Shown here: in pieces, positions 53,923 through 62,182 of the stretch
Layout of the letters: each line of letters opens with the position of its first letter
Numbering within the stretch: position 1 is the stretch's first letter
Translations under genes and position numbers: made by a program
Assembly (NCBI GenBank): GCA_964484265.1
Contig: CAZAFH010000003.1
Coordinates: 62,001-126,000 of the forward strand
Source of the DNA: SIAQ01 sp964484265
GTDB taxonomy: Bacteria; Planctomycetota; Planctomycetia; Gemmatales; Gemmataceae
Reading direction: 5' to 3'
Length of the DNA stretch: 64,000 nucleotides
The notes under the pieces: model-generated
Told to the model about the DNA's origin: nothing
Database searches by the model: none
Seen by the model: the letters and a program-made list of their open reading frames with translations, nothing else

Positions 53923-54447
53923 CTACGCTCGTCGTTCAAACTCGGGAATGATCGTCGCCTGGATCTTCACCATCAGCGCTCGCACGGCTGCGTCCACGTC
54001 GCCGTCGATTCTTTTCGGATTGCTGACTTCGACACTCACCGTTCCCGTTGGGAAGCCGAACATCGACTTGTCCGGCCAGGTTGCCATCTGCATGGTCAAA
54101 CTGGCTTTGACGCCGATATCGGTCCGCTTCAACGCGAGGTTTCCGTCCAGATAAAATCCTTTCGCCGCCTCCGTGGTCGTTAGCTTCGCCGAGCCATCGA
54201 CAGCCGCGACAAGCGACGCGACCATGATCGGCGGAAGCGTATCCTTGTACTTGTCGTCGAAGGTTTCGCTGACGCCGACCTTTTCGATATGCACATATGC
54301 CTTCGGCTTTTCCGGCGGCGGCTTCTTCCCACGCGGCGCCGGTGCGTCGAGCGCGACGGCACCGTCGTCGGTATCGCTATCGGTATCGGCATCGCTCGCA
54401 GCGTCGGGCGGCGGAAGCTTCGGCCAAAAGTTCGCCATTGCACTCAT
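53923..54447 (-). CDS. Tagged protein 3: small alpha/beta protein with N-terminal tag
   Basis: GGAGAG six bases before the ATG at 54447 selects a start that yields MSAMANFWPKLPPP, carrying Ser2, Met4 and Trp8 of the tag. The Met two codons upstream has the ribosome site directly abutting it and is unlikely. After an acidic, proline-rich linker (residues 12-50) comes a compact domain with YVHIEKVGVSETFDDKYKD, LTMQMATWPDKSM and VRALMVKIQATIIPEFERR. No family is recognised. It lies downstream of tagged protein 4 on the same strand. Confidence 0.75.
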   Translation of the reverse strand: MSAMANFWPKLPPPDAASDADTDSDTDDGAVALDAPAPRGKKPPPEKPKAYVHIEKVGVSETFDDKYKDTLPPIMVASLVAAVDGSAKLTTTEAAKGFYLDGNLALKRTDIGVKASLTMQMATWPDKSMFGFPTGTVSVEVSNPKRIDGDVDAAVRALMVKIQATIIPEFERRA

Positions 54448-54537
54448 CGGCATCTCTCCAAAAAAAGCATCAGCGCGGGACCTTTGTCCGCGCCGCCGAT
54501 TCAAATTTGTACTTTACGCGGCATGGATTGAGAAATC

Positions 54538-54597
54538 GGTGGCACAGACATTCCTGTTTGTGCGAACTCAGGCACAGACAGAAATGTCTGTGCCACC
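54538..54597. repeat. Palindromic repeat, family GGTGGCACAGACA, copy 2
   Basis: Arms 54538-54562 and 54573-54597 match at 23 of 25 bases. It is the inverted counterpart of the copy at 43063-43122 and keeps the ATTCCAAA flank on the right. It lies between tagged genes 3 and 4. Confidence 0.85.
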
Positions 54598-54613
54598 ATT
54601 CCAAACACGTTAG

Positions 54614-56365
54614 CTATTCCGCGATCTGACCGTCGCGCTGGACATGGCCAAGCCCCTGCTCCTGCACCGCGTTGATCATTTTGCCGATGTAGGCGAACTG
54701 CTTGTTTCCGCGGAGATCGGATTGCAGTTGTTTTTGCTCCTGGATTTGCGATTCGACGCCCTTGGCCTTGTACCAATCGTCCATTTGTTTGGTGTAATCG
54801 ACGATGGCGTTCATCTTGTCCCTCGCCGCCATTTCGTCGGGGTCGGCCGATCCGAGAGGATAAAGTTTGCCCAGCACGGCACGATCTTGTTGCACGGTCT
54901 GTCGCAATTCCGCGGTGTGAGACATTGCGCCTTGAACGCCTTCCAGGTCGGTTTCGTACTTTTTGCTTTCCTGCATCGCTTCGCTACCGGCTTGCTGCAC
55001 CTCGGCGTAGTAGTGCTGCATTTTGCCAAATACCGTGGTCGTGTTGGGATTGTTCCTCTCCATCGTGGCCAAGATGTCCACAGCCTGGCCTTGGGCCTGC
55101 TTCGCTTTTTTCAAGGCGATTTGCGCCCGCGTGGTTTTTTCCATTTCGGCGTTCACGGTATTCATTGCCTGGTTGACGCCGGCGTTCAGGCCGGTGAGTT
55201 TCAATGCTTCCAGGCGTTGATTGATGGCGGCGATTCGGCGTTCGATCTGGGCCATCTCGCTCTTAAGTTTTTCGCCGCCCAGAAGCCCATCGACGATTTC
55301 ATCCACGAATGCCTCTCGAATCTTTAGCCCCGCCTTTTTCTTCAAATCGTCGATAGTGCCCTTGGGATCCTTGACGGCGTCGATGACGAAATTCACGCCG
55401 CTCTTGAGGTCTTCCATTTTCTGCTTCAGCTCGGCTAATTTTTTGCCCTCGGCGTCGCGTGCTTTTTCTTGGTTGTAAGTTTCGAGAAGACTTTCCGCCT
55501 GCTCCACCATCGCCTTGGCCGCGGCGATGCGATACGCTTGCTGCTTTAGATCGCTGAGGCTGATGGAGACATCCGCGGCGGCCTGCTCGTAGTTCGCCAG
55601 ATTCTGCTCGAACAGCGGACCGACGGCCTTGCTAAGCTTCTTGATGCCGCCGCCTTTCAGGTCGTTGGCGAAGGCGGCGTTTACGTCTTCCGAATGCGCG
55701 ATAACCATGTCGTACCGGGTTTGCTTCTCGTAGTGTTCGCGGGATCGTTCATCAAGCTTCGTGGCCCAGGCGTCCATCGACTTGATTCCGTCGCGGACTT
55801 TTTTTGCGTTTCCGCGAGCAACATTCCGTTGTTGTTCGTTGCCCAACTTATCCAGAGGCAAGCCTTCGTATTGAATCTCACCGTCCACGTCGCTGGGACG
55901 CCGAGGCGGCTTCCCGGCACCGCTAACGCCGATGATTTCGCCCTGAGCCGAAAGCTGCTTGATAATACCGTCGATGCGGGCTTGCAGGGCGTCGAGTTTC
56001 GCTTGCTCGGCCTTGGAAATCCCACCAGGTGCGAATTGCTTGCGGAGCCTGGCGAGTTCCTTTTCGAGCCGATCGAGTTCATCCAGCAGCTTGGTATCGG
56101 GCATGGCCTGCCCGCTGGAGCGCTGTCGCGGCGCGGGCCGACTGCCGGCGGTGTCATCAGGGCTAGCATTCAACGCCTCGACTGGCAGAATCGGCTCCGA
56201 GGATTCGTCCGCGGCGTCCACTTCCTCGCCCGTGCCGCTCTCGTTCTCGTCCATTTCCTGCGGTGACGGTTCATTGGCGTCGCCGTGTTCGTTGCCTATC
56301 ACGCTGTCCTTCTGAATGAGTTCAAGAAAGGTGGGATCCGACCAAAGGCTCTGCATGATGCTCAT
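54614..56365 (-). CDS. Tagged protein 4: large coiled-coil protein with N-terminal tag
   Basis: It starts MSIMQSLWSDPTFLELIQ, the fullest form of the tag. Residues 20-85 are acidic and disordered (ENESGTGEEVDAADE). From residue 90 nearly the whole chain is helical heptad-like sequence (LLDELDRLEKELARLRKQF, IERRIAAINQRLEALKL, ELKQKMEDLKSGVNFVIDAV), with a hydrophobic stretch near residues 235-260. It has no cysteine and no signal peptide. The shape suggests a rod, scaffold or needle-tip-like protein, but the function is unknown. Confidence 0.8.
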   Translation of the reverse strand: MSIMQSLWSDPTFLELIQKDSVIGNEHGDANEPSPQEMDENESGTGEEVDAADESSEPILPVEALNASPDDTAGSRPAPRQRSSGQAMPDTKLLDELDRLEKELARLRKQFAPGGISKAEQAKLDALQARIDGIIKQLSAQGEIIGVSGAGKPPRRPSDVDGEIQYEGLPLDKLGNEQQRNVARGNAKKVRDGIKSMDAWATKLDERSREHYEKQTRYDMVIAHSEDVNAAFANDLKGGGIKKLSKAVGPLFEQNLANYEQAAADVSISLSDLKQQAYRIAAAKAMVEQAESLLETYNQEKARDAEGKKLAELKQKMEDLKSGVNFVIDAVKDPKGTIDDLKKKAGLKIREAFVDEIVDGLLGGEKLKSEMAQIERRIAAINQRLEALKLTGLNAGVNQAMNTVNAEMEKTTRAQIALKKAKQAQGQAVDILATMERNNPNTTTVFGKMQHYYAEVQQAGSEAMQESKKYETDLEGVQGAMSHTAELRQTVQQDRAVLGKLYPLGSADPDEMAARDKMNAIVDYTKQMDDWYKAKGVESQIQEQKQLQSDLRGNKQFAYIGKMINAVQEQGLGHVQRDGQIAE

Positions 56366-56484
56366 GGGTGTGGTCCTCGAATGAGTCCGTTTTGTAGCCC
56401 TTTTTCCGTACCGTTATATTCACCTATCGCGGCAGAAACGGACAAGAATCACGCAAAAAAAATGGGAATCTGTTCGCTTTGCCG

Positions 56485-57258
56485 TCATTCATCGCTTTCA
56501 CTTTTGCCTTCGGTGGATTTTTTGACGAAGTCCTCCACGACTTTCTTCACACCGTCCTTCAGGTCGGAGGGGATATCGAGCTCGTCCAGTCCTTTCTCCA
56601 GAACGTAGGCCGCGCCTTTTTGGATCACCATGTCCATGGCGGATTTTGCGTATTTCTGGATCCGTTTTGGCAGTTTCGAGGCGATTGCGTCGCGCGTCTC
56701 CGCGTACTTCTTGTGAAGCTGACCCGTGATCGTGTCTGGGGACAACTCCGTTTCCTTGGGCTTCATCTTTTGGAGCTTTTCGAAATTAGCGCCAGGAATT
56801 TCGTCCGGCAGGCACGCGGCGATTTTTGCCGCGAGGTCGGCGGGTTGGTAAAGGTGGCCATCGCCGCCCGTTGGAGTGTACGGCACGGTCGCCTCCTGCA
56901 AGCCTTCATGGAGGGTGACGTCGGCCTGCCACACTTTGTCGGTCGATTTTACGTCGAGATCCCTGTTGTTCTTCTGAGCCTTGGCCAAATCTTCCAGGAA
57001 CGCTTTCAGGGCCTGCTGCACTTCCGCTCGTGATACGTTCTTCGCGGGTTCACGGTGCGGAATTTTGGCAAGGTCGTCCTGGGTCAAGGTGAGCTTGATC
57101 TTCTTCTCGGCACTCGGCCCGCCGGGTGCGGGGCGTTCCTGTGCCTCGCTGTCAGCCGTCGTCGGCGCGGATACGTTCGCCGGCGCCGCCGACGCGGTTC
57201 CACCTTGGATGAGTTCATGAAACGTAGGATCGTCCCAGAGTCCGCGCATGGTGCTCAT
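56485..57258 (-). CDS. Tagged protein 5: small protein with N-terminal tag
   Basis: Starting at ATG 57258 gives MSTMRGLWDDPTFHELIQ, in register with the tag of the neighbours. A GTG four codons upstream is the alternative start. Residues 18-55 are an Ala/Pro/Ser linker. Then come LTLTQDDLAKIPHREPAKN, a helical segment, VWQADVTLHEG and a lysine-rich amphipathic C-terminus (DLKDGVKKVVEDFVKKS). Its layout of tag, linker and small domain is the same as in tagged protein 3. No family recognised. Confidence 0.75.
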   Translation of the reverse strand: MSTMRGLWDDPTFHELIQGGTASAAPANVSAPTTADSEAQERPAPGGPSAEKKIKLTLTQDDLAKIPHREPAKNVSRAEVQQALKAFLEDLAKAQKNNRDLDVKSTDKVWQADVTLHEGLQEATVPYTPTGGDGHLYQPADLAAKIAACLPDEIPGANFEKLQKMKPKETELSPDTITGQLHKKYAETRDAIASKLPKRIQKYAKSAMDMVIQKGAAYVLEKGLDELDIPSDLKDGVKKVVEDFVKKSTEGKSESDE

Positions 57259-57395
57259 TGGCGTGCTCACTTAAAAAAGATGGCGCCGACTTGATTGGGT
57301 GGCGTCTCGACATTTTCTCGGAGATCGAGAATTCGGCGCACAGTCATGATATTCAATTCAATGTGGAGATGTCTCGATCACGCCGAAAATGACGA

Positions 57396-57426
57396 AAGGC
57401 CACGAGCGATCGTCGCTCGTAGCCTT
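57396..57426 (-). terminator. Terminator of the outer-membrane protein gene
   Basis: AAGGC-ACGAGCGA pairs with TCGCTCGT-GCCTT around a TCG loop, followed on the minus strand by TTCGTCATTTT. It lies 35 bases after the stop at 57462 and before tagged gene 5. Confidence 0.7.
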
Positions 57427-57461
57427 CGATGTGGTCATCGGGAAGCGTCAGGTGGATCTTC

Positions 57462-58769
57462 TCAATAGAAGTAGCTCAGGCCGAACATGCCGCCGACGCC
57501 ATATCCGCGCGGGCCGACGACGGGCGTGACAACACCTGCCGAGAACAAGCAGCGTTCGCCGAGACCGACCTGGGCGCCGACGGTGAGGAATACCTGGTCT
57601 GAGAACCCGAGTCGAGTCGGCAGTTGATCCGATGGATAGGTCGTGGTCAAGCAAGTGATATCAACAGCCGTCGTGGATGAGCCAGTCGTGTTGCTGATAT
57701 GGTTCACGGGCAGCAGGAGTTGCATGCCGAGCGTCGGCGTGATCGAACGAATAAATCGGCTCGGATCGCTGTAGACGTTGTACCCGAGCACGGTATTGCT
57801 GTTAATGAAGGTGGCAACCCGGTTATCGGTCGGGACGACGACGCCGAGGTATTGCTGAGCGTACAGTTTGTCCCAAGAAACCAGGCCGCCGATATAGGGT
57901 TGCAAATAGGTCGGGTTGATCGTTTCTTTGGACGTTACGGTGATGACGTCTCCCACGGCTGGCGGCGTCACGCCAGGCGGAGTCGGACCGCCAGTGAAGG
58001 TGATGAGCAGCGTGTTCGTGATTGTCGTCGGCCGGGCGGTTGGGGCAGACACGGTCAAGCCGCCGGTGAAGGTATTGCCGGTTTCGCGATCCTTCCAGAT
58101 CACCACCTTGAAACCGGCACTGATGTCGCCGACCCCGTTGATATCTTGTCCGCTCACATTCTGCGTGGCACTGAGCATCGGCACATTGATATATGCCGAG
58201 GCGACACCATTAAGGAATGTTTTTTCGACTGTAGCGCTATACTGATTGAGATTGAAGCCAGGCCTGACTCCCGTGGGACTTGCTATGGCAAAACGATCGA
58301 AGTAGCCGTAGTCAAACGACACCCGATCGACAGGTATCACAGATTGAGCAGAAGCTGCGGTGAAAAGCCCTGGCAGGATCAACGGCGTCGAACTGAGGGT
58401 GGCGACTTTCATGTTTGCCGTCGGGATCGGAAATCCAGCGGGTCCGGAAGCGACGGCCGCGCCGATGCCATTGCCTGCGGACACGGCCGTGCCCAGGCCG
58501 AAACTGCTCTTATATCGGCCTTCCATCGGCAGGTCTTCCACCGGTGCGGCGGAGGGCGAGGAGGAAGGCGTCGCCGGATCCTGCGGATTCATCGGCATCG
58601 CCTGTGGCGGACAGTCGGGCGAATTCGACGGCCTCTCGAAAAGCAACCGGGGCCGGTGAATCGGTCCACCTTGCCAGGTCGGCAGAAGAGGCGGCGTCTG
58701 GGCGACGCAGGGGCTCGCGATTCCCGCCAAAGCCATGACCGCAGCATATTTCCATGACCGGGTCTTCAT
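57462..58769 (-). CDS. Outer-membrane beta-barrel-like protein
   Basis: AAGGA six bases before the ATG at 58769 and a signal peptide (ending CVA-QT) fix the start. A proline/serine-rich segment (residues 30-75) precedes a long beta-strand-rich region with repeated alternating patterns (VDRVSFDYGYFDRFAIAS, GVGDISAGFKVVIWKD, FLTVGAQVGLGERCLF) and a terminal aromatic, FGLSYFY, typical of outer-membrane barrels. Similar planctomycete proteins are annotated only as hypothetical. It lies between the CHAT gene and the minus-strand tagged genes. Confidence 0.75.
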   Translation of the reverse strand: MKTRSWKYAAVMALAGIASPCVAQTPPLLPTWQGGPIHRPRLLFERPSNSPDCPPQAMPMNPQDPATPSSSPSAAPVEDLPMEGRYKSSFGLGTAVSAGNGIGAAVASGPAGFPIPTANMKVATLSSTPLILPGLFTAASAQSVIPVDRVSFDYGYFDRFAIASPTGVRPGFNLNQYSATVEKTFLNGVASAYINVPMLSATQNVSGQDINGVGDISAGFKVVIWKDRETGNTFTGGLTVSAPTARPTTITNTLLITFTGGPTPPGVTPPAVGDVITVTSKETINPTYLQPYIGGLVSWDKLYAQQYLGVVVPTDNRVATFINSNTVLGYNVYSDPSRFIRSITPTLGMQLLLPVNHISNTTGSSTTAVDITCLTTTYPSDQLPTRLGFSDQVFLTVGAQVGLGERCLFSAGVVTPVVGPRGYGVGGMFGLSYFY

Positions 58770-58936
58770 AGGAATTCCTTTTCCACCAATACGAGGTCCG
58801 CAGTCATTGCGGATTCTCTTGCAGAGTTCTATCGGACATTCAGAAGAACGCGGAACCGCCAAATATGCAGAAATATTTAATTCTTCGGATACGCAGATTG
58901 AAGGCTACCGATTATCCCAACTGGGCAAAATGGGAA

Positions 58937-59014
58937 GGCAAACCAAGCCGCGTGAACGGCAGGTTGAACAAACGATTGCAAATTCAACCTGCCGCTAACG
59001 CGACTTGGCTCGCC
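58937..59014. repeat. Palindromic repeat with conserved loop, copy 2
   Basis: This is the same element as 53835-53912 but inverted: arms around AGCCGCGTGAACGGCAGGTT and AACCTGCCGCTAACGCG, loop ACGATTGCAAATT. It ends just after the stop of the CHAT gene at 59020 and is less perfect than copy 1. Confidence 0.8.
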
Positions 59015-59019
59015 GTTCC

Positions 59020-62000
59020 TCAGTTGCCGCTCATGGTGAGACCGGCCCAGTAATAAGGGTGGGAATGATCGCGGTACATTTTTAGGAAACGAATCGATTG
59101 CCGCTGGGCGTCGCGTAGTGCGTCGATCTTGTCGATCTGGTGTTTGCAGACCGATTCCATGAATGGCTCCATCAGATCCTGTGTCGCTTTATCGTTGATC
59201 CCCCAGAGTGCCGCCACGACCGCGCGAGCGCCTGCCAGGTGAAACGCATGGCGTAGATTCGCGGGGCTTTGTCCGAACGACAAATCCTCCTGCCCACCAG
59301 AGCAAGACGCCAGCACGACCAATTCCGTGCCGCGCAGGTTGAGGCCAACGATCTCGGCGCCGGTCATCATCCCAGGCAAAGCTGGCTCGCTGGATTTCGG
59401 CAGGTAATTCCAGCCGGCAAACGCCAAAGCGCACGACAGCAACGGATCGTCCATGTCAAGTCCGCCAGGCATCGTGCCGAACGCATGCGTCGAAAGATAG
59501 ACGATGCGCGGAGCGTTCGAAAGAGTGGCTAGCTGCTTCTTCTGCATCATGCCCAGCATCCGGTGCGGCGTGAGCTTGGATTCATCCATGATCGCCAGGA
59601 CCATGTCGCATTCACGCCTCGAGTTTTCGAGCCGATCCCACGGCAGCCAAAGCGGATCGACGCCAGGCTTGCGCAGCCGCTGGCGATCGGAATCGGGGAA
59701 ATTGAACCAGGGATCGCCCACCACGAGCGGTTCACCCTTGGCGACGACCTCCTGCGACTTGACGAGATCGCGTCCCGAGACGGCATACCGAAACGTCATC
59801 TCTTCGATCGCGTAACGATCGTCGGGCAGCAGCAGCGCCGCCCAGGGGATATTCCACAACGGACCATCGGGGCTGACAATCCAGCGCTTCTTGCCGCCGG
59901 CGACTTTTTGGATGGGGTGCAGGACACGCCGGGAAAGCTCGGCAAGGCATTTGTTTTTCAGCCGTTCCTCGGCATACTTTTCCTGAGCCGGGGCGATGAA
60001 CGACGCCCGCTCGATCTCGCGATTGAAGATTCTTGCAAGATCGTCAATACCGCGTGCATCGCCAAGCTCGATGGTCTGCACCGGCCCAACCTGGGATATC
60101 AGCCAGGCGTAGTACGCACGCGGTTCGGAATCGCGCGGCCTCACGGCGTAGATTCCGACGTAGAGTTCGTCGGGGCGGAGATTCCGCTGCACTTCCGCGA
60201 CGGTGTACCAGCGCGGGCCGGCGCCGATCTGTTTGACGGCGAGCGCGGTCAGGTCACGCTTGCGTGCTTCTTCGGCGAGAAAATGCTCCTGCACTATCTT
60301 CTCGTCACCGCTCTGTCGTCCGTAGAGGTAGAACGCCTGCCGAGTCACGGAGGCTTGATAGTCGTCGAACGTCTTCTGCCCCGCCGCTCGCGTGGTCTGA
60401 GTTTGAGCGGCAAGCAGTTCGGTGAGCTTCGCCTTGCCGTTGATGAGCCATTCGACCGAAGCGACAGCCAGTTCCGGTTTCTTGCTGGCGTGCTGAATGC
60501 CGAGCCGAAGACTTGAGTGCAAGCCTGGCATGTCCCAGCGGCGGAAGAACTGCACCTGCTCCGAGGCGGAAAGCCCCGTCAGCAGCGATCCCAGGCCCTT
60601 GTCGATCAGGTGGCGGTGTTGATTGGCGTAAACGGCGGCCTGTGCCGTGTTGCCCAGGCTGCTCTCGGCTTCGATCAAGGCGTGAAGGTAGCGCCCGCGA
60701 TCGATGTTTTCTTCGCCATGTTTTTTTTCAAAGAGCTTCAGGGCGGCCTGGGCTTCATCGCGGGCCGATTTCGCGTCGCCCAGGCGAAGGTTTAGCCACG
60801 CCCTGCGATTGCGTACTTCGAGCACGCGGTCGTGGTCGTCGGCAAGCTGCAGCTGCGATTGCAGTTGCTTGAGCGCGTCGTCGCAGCGCTCCTTGCCGAG
60901 CTTGAACTGCTGTTGGGTGATGTCGGCCTTCTGCCCCGAGGCCGCCAAGGCCCGACCGCGCAACTCGAAAAGCTGGGCACGCTGAAAATCGACCGCAGCC
61001 GTGAACATGCTCTGCCCGCGATTGACCCTGGAGTAATGGCCGAGCGCTTCAGTCAAATTCTTCTCGGCAATCTCCAGGCTTTGCAAGATGCGCGGCGCCG
61101 GCGTGCCGCCATCCACGTCGAGATAGGCTCGTTCGATCGCCAGACCGGCGAGGGCGTTTTTTATGTCGGCCAGGCCAAGCGCGGAGCGGTACAGCTTGCC
61201 CGAGGTTGCCAGCTTCTCGGCTCTCTTCAAATGCGCGTCGGCATTGTCGAAACGTGCCAATAGCCAATAGTCGCGCGCCACGCCGAGGTGGCAGCGAAAG
61301 CGCAGGAACACGGCCTTGCGATTTTCAGGAAACGCTTCGAGATTTCTTTGGCTCGATTCCAGCCGCCCCAGCGCGCTAACGACATTCCGGTCAATTAAAT
61401 CCGTCTCAGCGCGGAGGATCTGCCATTCGGCTTGCAATTCCGCGAAGTGCTCGATCGCGTCCTTTTCCTCTTGCGTTTTCTTTTCGGGTGCTTTCTTGAA
61501 GACGAGCTTCTCGATGGAAGTGAGCCGATCCTTGGCGTCGTCGATGTTGCCCAGATTCACCTTGCAACGAACCTGAAGCAACTGGATGCGCAGATGCTCG
61601 GCTTCCTGAAATTGCCGCTTGTTGACTTTTTTCTCCCATTCGGCTCCGAGATCCAGCGCGAGTTTCAGGTAAGGCTCGGCACTTTTCGATCGCCCCGAAT
61701 CGAGATACGCCTCGGCGAGGTCGCGGCAGAGATAGTGGCGAAACGGCCGATTCGCCTCGACAGATTCCTTGCCTTTCAAGGTCGCAATCGATTGGTCATA
61801 GTCTCCAAGCCAAAAGTAGCAGACGCCTTTTTTCCAGTTGACGAACGCCTCCCAGAGTTCCTTCGCATTCGCGGGGGCGACATTCGTGGCCGCGCGTTCC
61901 ATTTCGGTGACAATCGCCAGCGATTCCTTTTGGTTGCCGTCCTTGGCCAGCGCCTCGGCCTGGGCAGCGCGTTCCATGAACCACGGAGCCGTGCCTGGCT

Positions 62001-62046
62001 GCCCGACGAGAAAAAAAGAAACCGTGGCGATGCAAAAGAGATTCAT
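59020..62046 (-). CDS. TPR-CHAT protease
   Basis: A signal peptide-like start (MNLFCIATVSFFLVGQPG) favours ATG 62046; the frame continues upstream only as antisense of pdxA. Residues 25-560 hold tetratricopeptide-type helical repeats (AEAYLDSGRSKSAEPYLKLA, ALIEAESSLGNTAQAAVYA). Residues about 680-1005 are a CHAT caspase-like domain with the catalytic dyad His854 (YLSTHAFG) and Cys915 (VLASCSGG), plus ARAVVAALWGINDKAT. CHAT proteases cleave specific partners, sometimes secreted or effector proteins. It is the first gene of a minus-strand run leading into the outer-membrane protein and tagged genes 5, 4 and 3. Confidence 0.88.
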   Translation of the reverse strand: MNLFCIATVSFFLVGQPGTAPWFMERAAQAEALAKDGNQKESLAIVTEMERAATNVAPANAKELWEAFVNWKKGVCYFWLGDYDQSIATLKGKESVEANRPFRHYLCRDLAEAYLDSGRSKSAEPYLKLALDLGAEWEKKVNKRQFQEAEHLRIQLLQVRCKVNLGNIDDAKDRLTSIEKLVFKKAPEKKTQEEKDAIEHFAELQAEWQILRAETDLIDRNVVSALGRLESSQRNLEAFPENRKAVFLRFRCHLGVARDYWLLARFDNADAHLKRAEKLATSGKLYRSALGLADIKNALAGLAIERAYLDVDGGTPAPRILQSLEIAEKNLTEALGHYSRVNRGQSMFTAAVDFQRAQLFELRGRALAASGQKADITQQQFKLGKERCDDALKQLQSQLQLADDHDRVLEVRNRRAWLNLRLGDAKSARDEAQAALKLFEKKHGEENIDRGRYLHALIEAESSLGNTAQAAVYANQHRHLIDKGLGSLLTGLSASEQVQFFRRWDMPGLHSSLRLGIQHASKKPELAVASVEWLINGKAKLTELLAAQTQTTRAAGQKTFDDYQASVTRQAFYLYGRQSGDEKIVQEHFLAEEARKRDLTALAVKQIGAGPRWYTVAEVQRNLRPDELYVGIYAVRPRDSEPRAYYAWLISQVGPVQTIELGDARGIDDLARIFNREIERASFIAPAQEKYAEERLKNKCLAELSRRVLHPIQKVAGGKKRWIVSPDGPLWNIPWAALLLPDDRYAIEEMTFRYAVSGRDLVKSQEVVAKGEPLVVGDPWFNFPDSDRQRLRKPGVDPLWLPWDRLENSRRECDMVLAIMDESKLTPHRMLGMMQKKQLATLSNAPRIVYLSTHAFGTMPGGLDMDDPLLSCALAFAGWNYLPKSSEPALPGMMTGAEIVGLNLRGTELVVLASCSGGQEDLSFGQSPANLRHAFHLAGARAVVAALWGINDKATQDLMEPFMESVCKHQIDKIDALRDAQRQSIRFLKMYRDHSHPYYWAGLTMSGN

Positions 62047-62182
62047 GGCGTGGTTCCATTGGAGTGAGCGATTCAACGTCTGCTGTATTTTATCCAGAAT
62101 CCTGCCAGCGCGATGATTCCGATCCGAATAATGGCGGTCGAAAGTAAGGGCAACCGTTTTTCGGGTCCAATACAATGGCTGC

